Part shown: in pieces, positions 51,455-60,318 of the stretch
How the letters are laid out: each line of letters starts with the position of its first letter
Position numbering within the stretch: position 1 is the stretch's first letter
NCBI RefSeq assembly: GCF_042658365.1
Contig: NZ_JBHSQC010000015.1
Source: Carnobacterium_A antarcticum
GTDB lineage: Bacteria > Bacillota > Bacilli > Lactobacillales > Carnobacteriaceae
DNA: 64,000 nucleotides
Reading direction: 5' to 3' (one strand)
Notes under the pieces: model-generated
The model's input: only the letters and a program-made list of their open reading frames with translations
Told to the model about the DNA's origin: nothing
Databases searched by the model: none
Translations under genes and position numbers: made by a program

Positions 51455-52090
51455 ATGACCAAAGGAATCTTAGGCAAAAAAGTAGGGATGACACAAATCT
51501 TTACAGCGTCAGGCGAATTAATCCCTGTAACTGTAATCGAAGCAACACCAAACGTTGTTTTGCAACTTAAAACAATGGAAAACGACGGCTATGAAGCTGT
51601 TCAATTGGGTTACCAAGACAAACGTGATATTTTATCAAACAAACCTGCAAAAGGACATGTAGCAAAAGCAGATACTGCTCCTAAGCGCTTCATACGTGAA
51701 TTTGACGATGTTGAGCTGGGAGAATACGAAGTGGGTAAAGAAATTCGTGTTGAGACTTTCGAAGCTGGAGACATCGTTGATGTAACGGGGACTTCAAAAG
51801 GTAAAGGATTCCAAGGCGTTATCAAACGTCACGGATATGGCCGCGGCCCAATGTCCCACGGATCCCGTCACCACCGTCGTCCTGGTTCATTGGGTGACGC
51901 TAACGCAGCTCGCGTATTTAAACAAACATTACTACCTGGCCGTATGGGCGGAAACCGCATTACAATTCAAAACCTTGAAATTGTTCGCGTAGACGCTGAG
52001 AAAAACGTTATTCTTATTAAAGGAAACGTACCAGGAGCTAAAAAATCCTTAATCCAAATTAGATCTGCTCACAAACAAGCAGCTAAATAA
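51455..52090 (+). CDS. rplC: 50S ribosomal protein L3
   Basis: 211 aa, MTKGILGKKVGMTQIFTASGELIPVTVIEA, with the loop KGFQGVIKRHGYGRGPMSHGSRHHRRPGSLG reaching the peptidyl transferase centre. ATGGAGGTG lies upstream of ATG 51455. Confidence 0.98.
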   Translation: MTKGILGKKVGMTQIFTASGELIPVTVIEATPNVVLQLKTMENDGYEAVQLGYQDKRDILSNKPAKGHVAKADTAPKRFIREFDDVELGEYEVGKEIRVETFEAGDIVDVTGTSKGKGFQGVIKRHGYGRGPMSHGSRHHRRPGSLGDANAARVFKQTLLPGRMGGNRITIQNLEIVRVDAEKNVILIKGNVPGAKKSLIQIRSAHKQAAK

Positions 52091-52116
52091 TGAACTAAGA
52101 GAGGAGGAACAAAGGA

Positions 52117-52740
52117 ATGCCAAAATTAGCATTATACAAACAAGATGGTACCCAAAATGGTGAAGTTACTTTAGACGACGCTATTTTCGGTATTGAACCA
52201 AACGAAAACGTTGTGTTTGACGCAATCATTATGCAACGCGCTTCATTAAGACAAGGAACTCATGCAGTTAAAAGCCGCGGTGCAGTACGCGGCGGTGGAC
52301 GTAAGCCTTGGCGTCAAAAGGGAACAGGTCGTGCTCGTGCAGGATCTACTCGTTCTCCAATCTGGCGTGGTGGTGGTACAGTCTTCGGACCTACTCCTCG
52401 TTCATATAGCTACAAACTTCCTAAAAAAGTTCGTCGTTTAGCTATTAAATCAGTTCTTTCTACTAAAGTAGCAGAAGAAGATTTAATCGTTGTTGACGCA
52501 TTGAACTTCGATGCACCAAAAACTAAAGAGTTTGCAAAAGTGTTAGAAAATCTAAACGTTGATACAAAAGTATTAGTAGTTGTAGAAGACGGAAATGATT
52601 TCACAATGTTATCAGCACGTAACCTTCCTGGAGTTACTGTAGTAGCTCACGACAACGTTACTGTACTGGATGTTGTATCTCACAACAAAATGATTTTGAC
52701 ACAAACTGCTCTTACTAAGGTAGAGGAGGTTCTTCAATAA
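52117..52740 (+). CDS. rplD: 50S ribosomal protein L4
   Basis: 207 aa. The long tunnel loop GAVRGGGRKPWRQKGTGRARAGSTRSPIWRGGG is intact, with no macrolide-resistance type change that I can see. GAGGAGG precedes ATG 52117. In other bacteria L4 represses the S10 operon. Ends in a one-base overlap with rplW. Confidence 0.98.
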   Translation: MPKLALYKQDGTQNGEVTLDDAIFGIEPNENVVFDAIIMQRASLRQGTHAVKSRGAVRGGGRKPWRQKGTGRARAGSTRSPIWRGGGTVFGPTPRSYSYKLPKKVRRLAIKSVLSTKVAEEDLIVVDALNFDAPKTKEFAKVLENLNVDTKVLVVVEDGNDFTMLSARNLPGVTVVAHDNVTVLDVVSHNKMILTQTALTKVEEVLQ

Positions 52741-53024
52741 TGGATGTACGTGACGTAATCAAGCGCCCAATTATCACTGAAGCTTCAATGCTTGCTCAAG
52801 ATGATAAAAAATTCACTTTCGAAGTGGATGTTCGCGCTAATAAAACTCAAGTAAAACAAGCAGTTGAAGAAGTTTTTGACGTTAAAGTTAAAAATGTAAA
52901 CATCATGAACGTACGTGGGAAATTAAAACGTATGGGTAAACATGCTGGCTACACAAAAAAACGTCGTAAAGCAATCGTAACTTTAACAGCTGATTCTAAA
53001 GACATTCAATTCTTTGAAGCATAA
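52740..53024 (+). CDS. rplW: 50S ribosomal protein L23
   Basis: 94 aa, MDVRDVIKRPIITEASMLAQDDKKFTFEVDVRANKTQVKQAVEEVFDV. Start overlaps the rplD stop (TAATG), and GAGGAGG lies inside rplD. Forms the docking site for trigger factor and SRP at the exit tunnel. Confidence 0.97.
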   Translation: MDVRDVIKRPIITEASMLAQDDKKFTFEVDVRANKTQVKQAVEEVFDVKVKNVNIMNVRGKLKRMGKHAGYTKKRRKAIVTLTADSKDIQFFEA

Positions 53025-53060
53025 TTAAGACTTCAAAATACTATTCGGGAGGGAAAACAC

Positions 53061-53894
53061 GTGGCGATTAGAAAGTATAAACCTACCACAAACGGTCGTC
53101 GTAATATGACTGGTTCAGATTTCGCTGAGATCACTTCAACAACGCCTGAAAAGACTTTGTTGGAACCGATCAAAAGAAATGCTGGTCGTAATAACGACGG
53201 TAAAATCACTGTCCGTCACCGCGGTGGTGGCCATAAACGCAATTACCGTGTGATTGACTTTAAACGTAACAAAGATGGTGTTGTCGGCATCGTCAAAACG
53301 GTTGAGTATGACCCAAACCGTTCTGCAAATATTGCATTAGTGCAATACACAGATGGAGTTAAAACATATATCATAGCACCAAAAGGAATCGAAGTTGGAC
53401 AACAAATTTTCTCTGGAGCAGATGCAGATATCAAAGTTGGTAACGCACTTCCATTAGAAAATATCCCAGTGGGTACTGTTATCCATAACATCGAATTGAA
53501 ACCAGGTAAAGGTGGACAATTAGTACGTTCTGCTGGAACTAACGCACAAGTGTTAGGTAAAGAAGGAAAATACGTATTGGTTCGCTTAAACTCAGGAGAA
53601 GTTCGTATGATTTTGGCAACTTGTCGTGCTACTGTTGGTTCTGTAGGGAACGAGCAACACGAATTGATCAACATTGGTAAAGCTGGTCGTAGCCGTTGGT
53701 TAGGCAAACGCTCAACTGTACGTGGATCAGTAATGAACCCGAACGATCACCCGCATGGTGGTGGTGAAGGTAAAGCTCCAATCGGACATCCAAGTCCAAT
53801 GACTCCATGGGGCAAACCTGCTCTAGGATTGAAAACTCGTAACAAAAAAGCTCAATCTGACAAATTTATTGTACGTCGTCGTAAGAAAAAATAA
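53061..53894 (+). CDS. rplB: 50S ribosomal protein L2
   Basis: 277 aa, MAIRKYKPTTNGRRNMTGSDFAEITS, with GRNNDGKITVRHRGGGHKRNYR and the conserved histidine loop VMNPNDHPHGGGEGKAPIG. GTG 53061 follows GGGAGGG. One of the most conserved ribosomal proteins. Confidence 0.98.
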   Translation: MAIRKYKPTTNGRRNMTGSDFAEITSTTPEKTLLEPIKRNAGRNNDGKITVRHRGGGHKRNYRVIDFKRNKDGVVGIVKTVEYDPNRSANIALVQYTDGVKTYIIAPKGIEVGQQIFSGADADIKVGNALPLENIPVGTVIHNIELKPGKGGQLVRSAGTNAQVLGKEGKYVLVRLNSGEVRMILATCRATVGSVGNEQHELINIGKAGRSRWLGKRSTVRGSVMNPNDHPHGGGEGKAPIGHPSPMTPWGKPALGLKTRNKKAQSDKFIVRRRKKK

Positions 53895-53946
53895 ATCAAG
53901 GTTAGCTGGTCAGCCAGCTACCTAATGAATGGAAGGAGGTTCAACC

Positions 53947-54225
53947 ATGGGTCGTAGTCTTAAAAAAGGACCTTTTGTAGATGAACACTTGATGAAAAAA
54001 ATGGAAGCATTGGCTAAAAGCGAAAAGAAATCTGTCGTTAAAACATGGTCACGCCGTTCAACGATTTTCCCAAGTTTTGTAGGATACACAATAGCAGTCT
54101 ATGATGGACGCAAACATGTTCCTGTTTATGTACAAGAAGATATGGTCGGACACAAATTAGGCGAATTCGCACCAACAAGAACTTACCGCGGTCACGCTGC
54201 GGATGACAAAAGAACTAGACGTTAA
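53947..54225 (+). CDS. rpsS: 30S ribosomal protein S19
   Basis: 92 aa, MGRSLKKGPFVDEHLMKKMEALAKSEKK, with STIFPSFVGYTIAVYDGRKHVPVYV. ATG 53947 is preceded by AAGGAGG (53933-53939); the frame from 53929 lies upstream of that site. Confidence 0.97.
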   Translation: MGRSLKKGPFVDEHLMKKMEALAKSEKKSVVKTWSRRSTIFPSFVGYTIAVYDGRKHVPVYVQEDMVGHKLGEFAPTRTYRGHAADDKRTRR

Positions 54226-54245
54226 TATCGAGGGGAGGATTACTC

Positions 54246-54602
54246 ATGCAAGAACAAATTACAGCAGCTAAAGCAACTGCAAAAACTGTTCGCATTGCGC
54301 CTCGTAAAGTTCGTTTAGTTGTCGATCTTATCAGAGGTAAAAGCGTTGGAGAAGCAATTTCAATTTTGAAATTCACTCCACGTGGAGCATCGCCAGTAGT
54401 TGAAAAAGTGCTTATGTCAGCAATTGCAAATGCAGAACATAACTACGATTTAGATGTAGAAAACTTGGTAGTTAGCGAAGCTTTTGTTAACGAAGGGGCA
54501 ACGATGAAACGTTTCCGTCCTCGTGCTAAAGGATCAGCTGCACCAATTATGAAACGTACAAGTCACATTACAGTTGTGGTATCAGAGAAGAAGGAGGGAT
54601 AA
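54246..54602 (+). CDS. rplV: 50S ribosomal protein L22
   Basis: 118 aa. ATAKTVRIAPRKVRLVVDLIRGKSVGEAISILKFTPR at the N-terminus and the tunnel hairpin NEGATMKRFRPRAKGSAAPIMKRTSHITVVV. AGGGGAGG upstream. Four bases before rpsC. Confidence 0.97.
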   Translation: MQEQITAAKATAKTVRIAPRKVRLVVDLIRGKSVGEAISILKFTPRGASPVVEKVLMSAIANAEHNYDLDVENLVVSEAFVNEGATMKRFRPRAKGSAAPIMKRTSHITVVVSEKKEG

Positions 54603-54605
54603 TCT

Positions 54606-55262
54606 GTGGGTCAAAAAATTAATCCAACGGGGTTACGCGTAGGCATCATCCGCGATTGGGATGCTAAATGGTATGCAGAAAAAGAATATGCTAACTATTT
54701 ACACGAAGATCTACGTATCCGTGAATACATTGCTAAAAAACTTAGCGACGCTTCTATTTCACAAATTGAAATCGAACGTGCTGCTAATCGTGTAAATGTT
54801 TCACTTCATACTGCTAAACCGGGCATGGTTATCGGTAAAGGCGGTTCTGAAGTTGATTCACTACGTAAAAAATTAAACGAGTTAACAGGCAAACGTGTCC
54901 ACATCAACATCGTGGAAATCAAAAAACCTGACTTAGATGCAAAATTAGTTGGCGAAGGAATTGCTCGTCAATTAGAAAGCCGTGTTGCTTTCCGTCGTGC
55001 TCAAAAACAAGCCATCCAACGTACTATGCGTTCTGGCGCTAAAGGAATCAAAACGCAAGTTTCTGGTCGTCTAAACGGTGCAGATATCGCTCGTAGCGAA
55101 ACTCACTCTGAAGGATCAGTTCCATTGCACACATTGCGTGCCGATATCGACTACGCATGGGAAGAAGCAGATACTACTTATGGTAAATTAGGCGTTAAAG
55201 TCTGGATCTACCGTGGAGAAATTCTTCCAACAAAAAAGAACGCTGAGAAAGGAGGGAAATAA
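54606..55262 (+). CDS. rpsC: 30S ribosomal protein S3
   Basis: 218 aa, MGQKINPTGLRVGIIRDWDAKWYAEKEYANYL, a KH domain with VIGKGGSEVDSLRKKL, and a C-terminal part of the mRNA entry site. GTG 54606 uses a Shine-Dalgarno (AAGGAGGG) inside rplV. Confidence 0.97.
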   Translation: MGQKINPTGLRVGIIRDWDAKWYAEKEYANYLHEDLRIREYIAKKLSDASISQIEIERAANRVNVSLHTAKPGMVIGKGGSEVDSLRKKLNELTGKRVHINIVEIKKPDLDAKLVGEGIARQLESRVAFRRAQKQAIQRTMRSGAKGIKTQVSGRLNGADIARSETHSEGSVPLHTLRADIDYAWEEADTTYGKLGVKVWIYRGEILPTKKNAEKGGK

Positions 55263-55264
55263 TC

Positions 55265-55699
55265 ATGTTAGTACCTAAACGTGTAAAATTCCGTCGTGAA
55301 TTTAGAGGTAAAATGCGTGGTGAAGCTAAAGGTGGTAAAGAAGTAACCTTTGGAGAATGGGGCTTACAAGCTGTTGATTCTCACTGGATCACTAACCGCC
55401 AAATCGAAGCAGCACGTATCGCAATGACACGTTATATGAAACGTGGTGGGAAAGTATGGATTAAAATCTTCCCTCACAAATCATATACGTCTAAAGCAAT
55501 CGGAGTTCGTATGGGTTCTGGTAAAGGAGCTCCTGAAGGTTGGGTAGCACCAGTTAAACGTGGAAAAATCATGTTTGAAGTTGGTGGCGTCTCTGAGGAA
55601 ATCGCTCGTGAAGCATTACGTCTAGCTTCTCACAAATTACCGATCAAAACGAAAATTGTAAAACGTACAGAAACTGGTGGTGAATCGAATGAAGGCTAA
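55265..55699 (+). CDS. rplP: 50S ribosomal protein L16
   Basis: 144 aa, MLVPKRVKFRREFRGKMRGEAKGGKEVTFGEWGLQA, with MGSGKGAPEGWVAPVKRGKIMFEV. AAAGGAGGG at the end of rpsC serves it. Overlaps rpmC by 11 bases. Confidence 0.97.
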   Translation: MLVPKRVKFRREFRGKMRGEAKGGKEVTFGEWGLQAVDSHWITNRQIEAARIAMTRYMKRGGKVWIKIFPHKSYTSKAIGVRMGSGKGAPEGWVAPVKRGKIMFEVGGVSEEIAREALRLASHKLPIKTKIVKRTETGGESNEG

Positions 55700-55883
55700 T
55701 GAACTTAAAGAGTTATCCACTGCTGAAATGATTGGAAAAGAGAAAGAATACAAAGAAGAACTATTCAATCTGCGATTCCAATTAGCAACAGGTCAATTAG
55801 AAAATACTTCTCGTTTAAGTGAAGTTCGCAAATCGATTGCACGCATTAAAACTGCGTTACGTCAAGCTGAGCTACAAAAATAG
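55689..55883 (+). CDS. rpmC: 50S ribosomal protein L29
   Basis: 64 aa, MKANELKELSTAEMIGKEKEYKEELFNLRFQLATGQLENTSRLSEVRKSIARIKT. ATG 55689 lies within the end of rplP, after GGTGGTGA; the upstream GTG codons belong to that site. Confidence 0.96.
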   Translation: MKANELKELSTAEMIGKEKEYKEELFNLRFQLATGQLENTSRLSEVRKSIARIKTALRQAELQK

Positions 55884-55910
55884 TTGATTGGCAAAGGAGG
55901 CTACCAAACA

Positions 55911-56177
55911 ATGAATGAAGAACGTAATCATCGTAAAGTTTACCAAGGACGCGTTGTTTCTGACAAAATGGATAAGACAATCGTTGTCGTAACAGAAACT
56001 CAAAAGAGACATAGCAAATACGGTAAACGTATGAAATATTCTAAAAAATACAAAGCACATGATGAAAACAATGTTGCCAAAATGGGCGATATCGTAAAAA
56101 TTATGGAAACTCGTCCGTTATCAGCTACAAAACATTTCCGTTTAATGGAAGTTGTAGAAGAGTCAATTATCATCTAA
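55911..56177 (+). CDS. rpsQ: 30S ribosomal protein S17
   Basis: 88 aa, MNEERNHRKVYQGRVVSDKMDKTIVVVTETQKRHSKYGKRM, an OB-fold 16S rRNA binder. ATG 55911 is ten bases after AAAGGAGG; the frame from 55884 lies upstream of that site. Confidence 0.97.
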   Translation: MNEERNHRKVYQGRVVSDKMDKTIVVVTETQKRHSKYGKRMKYSKKYKAHDENNVAKMGDIVKIMETRPLSATKHFRLMEVVEESIII

Positions 56178-56228
56178 TTGAAACTCAAGATGAAGATCTG
56201 TTTCTAATTCCGAAAGGAGGATACTCTA

Positions 56229-56597
56229 GTGATTCAATCAGAAAGTCGTTTAAAAGTTGCTGACAACTCAGGCGCACGTGAAGTGTTAGCTATTAAAGTT
56301 CTAGGCGGTTCAGGCCGTAAGACTGCTAATATTGGTGATGTAATTGTTTGTAGTGTGAAACATGCAACACCAGGTGGCGTTGTCAAAAAAGGTGAAGTTG
56401 TTAAGGCTGTTATTGTTCGTACTAAATCTGGCGCTCGTCGTACAGATGGTTCTTACATTAAATTTGATGAAAATGCTTGTGTAATCATTCGTGACGATAA
56501 AAGTCCGCGTGGAACACGTATCTTTGGACCTGTTGCACGTGAATTGCGTGAAAACAATTTCATGAAGATCATTTCATTAGCTCCAGAAGTTCTATAA
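56229..56597 (+). CDS. rplN: 50S ribosomal protein L14
   Basis: 122 aa, MIQSESRLKVADNSGAREVLAIKVLGGSGRK, with VRTKSGARRTDGSYIKFDENACVII and GTRIFGPVARELRE. GTG 56229 follows AAAGGAGG. Heads the spc set of genes, with no promoter break from the S10 set visible. Confidence 0.98.
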   Translation: MIQSESRLKVADNSGAREVLAIKVLGGSGRKTANIGDVIVCSVKHATPGGVVKKGEVVKAVIVRTKSGARRTDGSYIKFDENACVIIRDDKSPRGTRIFGPVARELRENNFMKIISLAPEVL

Positions 56598-56633
56598 TAA
56601 CCAACCATCCACTAAAGGAGGTGCAAGAAACAC

Positions 56634-56945
56634 ATGTACATTAAAACAGGTGATAAAGTAAAAGTAATTACTGGTAAAGACAAAGGAAAAGAAGGCGTGA
56701 TTTTAAAAGCTTTCCCTAAAAAAGACCAAGTAATCGTTGAAGGAATCAACACGGTGAAAAAACACCAAAAACCTAGTTCATTAAATCCGCAAGGAGGCAT
56801 TCTTGAAACTGAAGCTCCAGTTCACGTTTCTAACGTAATGCTGATTGACGCTTCTACTGGCGAACCAACACGCGTTGGCTACAAAGTTGAAGATGGTAAA
56901 AAAGTACGTATTTCTAAAAAAACTGGTGAAGTTTTAGATAAATAA
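56634..56945 (+). CDS. rplX: 50S ribosomal protein L24
   Basis: 103 aa with the KOW motif VKVITGKDKGKEGVILKAFPKKDQVIVEGINTVKKHQKP. AAAGGAGGTG precedes ATG 56634. Assembly initiator protein of the 50S subunit. Confidence 0.97.
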   Translation: MYIKTGDKVKVITGKDKGKEGVILKAFPKKDQVIVEGINTVKKHQKPSSLNPQGGILETEAPVHVSNVMLIDASTGEPTRVGYKVEDGKKVRISKKTGEVLDK

Positions 56946-56971
56946 ATCATAAGGAAGGAGGGACAACCCGC

Positions 56972-57511
56972 ATGAACCGCCTTAAAGAAAAATATTTGAA
57001 CGAAGTAACACCATCATTGGTGGAAAAATTTGAGTACAAATCAGTTATGCAAACTCCAAAAGTTGAAAAGATCGTTATCAACATGGGAGTCGGCGATGCT
57101 GTATCAAACGCTAAAAATTTAGATAAAGCTGTTGATGAGTTAACCGTTATTTCTGGTCAAAAACCAATCATAACTAAAGCTAAAAAATCAATTGCTGCTT
57201 TCCGTTTACGTGAAGGTATGCCAATTGGTACTAAAGTTACTTTACGTGGAGACAGAATGTACGATTTCTTAGACAAATTGGTTTCTGTTTCACTTCCTCG
57301 TGTACGTGACTTCCATGGTGTAAGCAAAAAAGCTTTCGACGGACGTGGAAACTACACTTTAGGAATTAAAGAACAATTGATCTTCCCAGAAGTTAACTAC
57401 GATACTGTAGATAAAGTTCGAGGAATGGATATTGTTATCGTAACAACTGCTCAAACAGATGAAGAAGCACGCGAACTTTTAACACAACTTGGAATGCCAT
57501 TCCAAAAATAA
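56972..57511 (+). CDS. rplE: 50S ribosomal protein L5
   Basis: 179 aa, with KVEKIVINMGVGDAVSNAKNLDKAVDEL and SLPRVRDFHGVSKKAFDGRGNYTLGIKEQLIFPEV. GGAAGGAGGG precedes ATG 56972. Binds 5S rRNA. Confidence 0.98.
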   Translation: MNRLKEKYLNEVTPSLVEKFEYKSVMQTPKVEKIVINMGVGDAVSNAKNLDKAVDELTVISGQKPIITKAKKSIAAFRLREGMPIGTKVTLRGDRMYDFLDKLVSVSLPRVRDFHGVSKKAFDGRGNYTLGIKEQLIFPEVNYDTVDKVRGMDIVIVTTAQTDEEARELLTQLGMPFQK

Positions 57512-57529
57512 ACTAAGGAGGCGAACTAC

Positions 57530-57715
57530 GTGGCTAAAAAATCAATGATTGCTAAGAACAAACGCCCTGCAAAATTCTCAACTCAAGAGTACACTCGTTG
57601 CGAACGTTGCGGACGTCCACACTCAGTTTATCGTAAATTTAAACTTTGCCGTATTTGCTTCCGCGAACTTGCCTATAAAGGACAAATTCCCGGCGTGAAG
57701 AAAGCAAGCTGGTAA
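57530..57715 (+). CDS. rpsZ: 30S ribosomal protein S14, zinc type (S14Z)
   Basis: 61 aa, MAKKSMIAKNKRPAKFSTQEYTRCERCGRPHSVYRKFKLCRICFRELAYKG. The two CxxC pairs define the zinc-binding short form used by most Firmicutes. GTG 57530 after AAGGAGG. Confidence 0.97.
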   Translation: MAKKSMIAKNKRPAKFSTQEYTRCERCGRPHSVYRKFKLCRICFRELAYKGQIPGVKKASW

Positions 57716-57747
57716 GACGATACTCGCATAAAGGAGGCTAAAAACAA

Positions 57748-58146
57748 ATGGTCATGACAGATCCAATCGCAGATTTTCTAACTCGTATTCGTAATGCCAA
57801 CCTGGCACGTCACGAATCATTAGAAGTACCTGCTTCAAAAATTAAAAAAGATGTTGCTGACATTTTAAAACGTGAAGGTTTCGTAAAAAATGTAGAGTAC
57901 ATGGAAGATGACAAACAAGGGGTTATCCGTGTTTTCTTGAAATATGGAAAAGACAACGAACGTGTTATCACAGGTTTGAAACGTATCTCTAAACCAGGTT
58001 TGCGTGTATACGCTAAATCCGGCGAAGTGCCTAAAGTTCTTAACGGACTTGGGATCGCGATCGTATCAACTTCTGAAGGTGTATTTACAGATAAAGAAGC
58101 TAGAGCTAAAAACGTCGGTGGAGAAATTATTGCTTACGTTTGGTAA
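57748..58146 (+). CDS. rpsH: 30S ribosomal protein S8
   Basis: 132 aa, MVMTDPIADFLTRIRNANLARHESLEVPASKIKK, ending GIAIVSTSEGVFTDKEARAKNVGGEIIAYVW. AAAGGAGG precedes ATG 57748. In other bacteria it represses spc operon translation. Confidence 0.98.
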   Translation: MVMTDPIADFLTRIRNANLARHESLEVPASKIKKDVADILKREGFVKNVEYMEDDKQGVIRVFLKYGKDNERVITGLKRISKPGLRVYAKSGEVPKVLNGLGIAIVSTSEGVFTDKEARAKNVGGEIIAYVW

Positions 58147-58177
58147 TTTTGGAAATTAAACAAGGAGGTGCATAGCT

Positions 58178-58714
58178 GTGAGCCGTATCGGTAATAAAAC
58201 AATCACTGTTCCTGAAGGCGTAACGATTACTCGTAACGAGAATGAAGTTACTGTTAAAGGACCAAAAGGTGAATTGACTCGCTCTTTCAGCCCTATTATT
58301 ACAATGACTGTAGATGGTAACGAAATTTCTTTTGCTCGTCCAAACGATTTGAAAGAAAATCGTGCGATGCATGGAACAATGCGTGCCAACTTAAACAATA
58401 TGATTGTTGGTGTAACTGTAGGATTTGAAAAAGCTTTAGACTTAATCGGTGTTGGGTACCGTGCACAATTACAAGGAAACAAACTTGTAATGAACGTAGG
58501 ATACTCACATCCAATCGAATTCAATGTAGAAGAAGGATTAACTGTTGAAGTTCCTGCTAATACTAGAGTTGTCGTTAAAGGTACAAACAAAGAACGTGTC
58601 GGAGAATTAGCTGCGAATATTCGTGCTGTTCGTCCACCAGAGCCTTATAAAGGTAAAGGAATTCGTTACGTTGATGAATTTGTACGTCGTAAAGAAGGTA
58701 AAACTGGTAAGTAA
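58178..58714 (+). CDS. rplF: 50S ribosomal protein L6
   Basis: 178 aa, MSRIGNKTITVPEGVTITRNENEVTVKGPKGELTRSF, with the C-terminal PPEPYKGKGIRYVDEFVRRKEGKTGK. GTG 58178 after CAAGGAGGTG. Confidence 0.98.
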   Translation: MSRIGNKTITVPEGVTITRNENEVTVKGPKGELTRSFSPIITMTVDGNEISFARPNDLKENRAMHGTMRANLNNMIVGVTVGFEKALDLIGVGYRAQLQGNKLVMNVGYSHPIEFNVEEGLTVEVPANTRVVVKGTNKERVGELAANIRAVRPPEPYKGKGIRYVDEFVRRKEGKTGK

Positions 58715-58759
58715 TTACCTAGTTGCCTAAGCAAGTAAAAAAATAAAGAGGTGACAATT

Positions 58760-59116
58760 GTGATCAATAAACCAGACAAAAATAAAGTACGTTTGAAAAG
58801 ACATTCACGTGTACGTTCTAAAATTTCTGGTACTGCAGAGTGCCCACGTTTAAACGTTTTCCGTTCTAATACAAATATCTACGCTCAATTAATTGATGAC
58901 GTAGCGGGTGTGACGCTAGCAAGCGCATCTTCATTAGACAAAGGAATTTCAGGCGATACAAAAGTTGCTCAAGCAACAGCTGTCGGCGAATTAGTAGCTA
59001 AAAACGCTGCTGAAAAAGGAATCAAAAAAGTAGTCTTTGACCGTGGTGGATACCTTTACCATGGCCGTGTGCAAGCTTTAGCTGAAGCAGCTCGCGAAAA
59101 TGGACTAGAATTTTAA
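58760..59116 (+). CDS. rplR: 50S ribosomal protein L18
   Basis: 118 aa, MINKPDKNKVRLKRHSRVRSKISGTAECPRLNVFRSNTNIYAQLIDD. I use GTG 58760; an in-frame GTG at 58751 is part of the AGAGGTG ribosome binding site. Binds 5S rRNA together with L5. Confidence 0.96.
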   Translation: MINKPDKNKVRLKRHSRVRSKISGTAECPRLNVFRSNTNIYAQLIDDVAGVTLASASSLDKGISGDTKVAQATAVGELVAKNAAEKGIKKVVFDRGGYLYHGRVQALAEAARENGLEF

Positions 59117-59136
59117 AAAAAGGAGGAATACCACAC

Positions 59137-59637
59137 ATGGTTTACATCGATCCAACTCAATTGGAATTAGAAGATCGTGTAGTTTCAATCAACCGCGTAA
59201 CTAAAGTTGTAAAAGGTGGACGTCGTTTACGTTTTGCTGCATTAGTTGTTGTAGGAGATAAAAACGGACACGTAGGTTTCGGTACTGGTAAAGCTCAAGA
59301 AGTACCTGAAGCTATCCGTAAAGCAATTGAAGATGCTAAGAAGAATCTTATTGAAGTACCTATGGTTGAAAGTACGATTCCTCATGAAGTTATCGGACGT
59401 TACAGCGGCGGAAACATTTTAATGAAACCTGCTAAAGAAGGTTCTGGAGTATCTGCTGGTGGCCCAGTACGTGCTATCTTAGAGCTTGCTGGAGTAGCGG
59501 ACATTACAAGTAAATCTTTAGGATCAAGCACACCAATCAACATGGTTCGTGCAACAGTTCAAGGATTACAACAATTAAAACGCGTTGAAGAAGTTGCAAA
59601 ACTTCGTAACAAATCTGTAGAAGAAATTCTAGGATAA
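59137..59637 (+). CDS. rpsE: 30S ribosomal protein S5
   Basis: 166 aa, with LELEDRVVSINRVTKVVKGGRRLRFAALVVVGDKNGHVGFGTGKAQEVPEAIRKA and PVRAILELAGVADITSKSLGSSTPINMVRATVQGL. AAAGGAGG upstream. The spectinomycin-site loop VKGGRRL is intact. Confidence 0.98.
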   Translation: MVYIDPTQLELEDRVVSINRVTKVVKGGRRLRFAALVVVGDKNGHVGFGTGKAQEVPEAIRKAIEDAKKNLIEVPMVESTIPHEVIGRYSGGNILMKPAKEGSGVSAGGPVRAILELAGVADITSKSLGSSTPINMVRATVQGLQQLKRVEEVAKLRNKSVEEILG

Positions 59638-59654
59638 AAGGAGGACAATAAGAA

Positions 59655-59834
59655 ATGGCTAATTTAGAAATCACTTTAAAACGTAGCGTTATCGGACGTC
59701 CTCAAAATCAACGTGATACAGTTAAAGCATTAGGTTTGAAAAAAACTAATACTACTGTAGTTAAACCTGCTAATGAAGCAATCAAAGGTATGGTTAACAC
59801 AATTTCACATTTAGTGGACGTTAAAGAAGTTTAA
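59655..59834 (+). CDS. rpmD: 50S ribosomal protein L30
   Basis: 59 aa, MANLEITLKRSVIGRPQNQRDTVKALGLKKTNTTVVKPANEAIKGMVNTISHLVDVKEV. AAAGGAGG (59637-59644) precedes ATG 59655. Normal place between rpsE and rplO. Confidence 0.96.
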   Translation: MANLEITLKRSVIGRPQNQRDTVKALGLKKTNTTVVKPANEAIKGMVNTISHLVDVKEV

Positions 59835-59877
59835 AAAAAAGAACGAAATCTTTTATTGAAGGAGGTGCCCAATCTAT

Positions 59878-60318
59878 ATGAAACTTCATGAATTAACATA
59901 TGCTGAAGGTTCTCGTAAAGAACGCAACCGCGTTGGACGTGGATCTTCATCAGGTAATGGTAAAACTTCAGGTCGTGGTCAAAAAGGACAAAAGTCACGT
60001 TCAGGTGGTGGCGTACGTCTAGGGTTCGAAGGTGGACAAACACCATTGTTCCGTCGTTTGCCTAAACGTGGATTTACAAACATCAACCGTAAAGAATATG
60101 CTATTGTGAATCTTGAAACCTTAAACCGTTTTGAAGATGGTACAGAAGTAACACCAGCAATGTTGGTCGAATCTGGTATCATCAAAGCTGAAAAATCTGG
60201 GATTAAAGTTTTGGGTAACGGTCAAGTTGAACGTAAACTAACTGTTAAAGCAAGCAAATTCTCCCAAGCAGCTAAAGAAGCTATTGAAGCTGCTGGTGGT
60301 TCAATCGAGGTGATCTAA
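59878..60318 (+). CDS. rplO: 50S ribosomal protein L15
   Basis: 146 aa, MKLHELTYAEGSRKERNRVGRGSSSGNGKTSGRGQKGQKSRSGGGVRLGFEGGQTPLFRRLPKRGF, ending SIEVI. GAAGGAGGTG precedes ATG 59878. Its stop overlaps the secY ATG by one base. Confidence 0.98.
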   Translation: MKLHELTYAEGSRKERNRVGRGSSSGNGKTSGRGQKGQKSRSGGGVRLGFEGGQTPLFRRLPKRGFTNINRKEYAIVNLETLNRFEDGTEVTPAMLVESGIIKAEKSGIKVLGNGQVERKLTVKASKFSQAAKEAIEAAGGSIEVI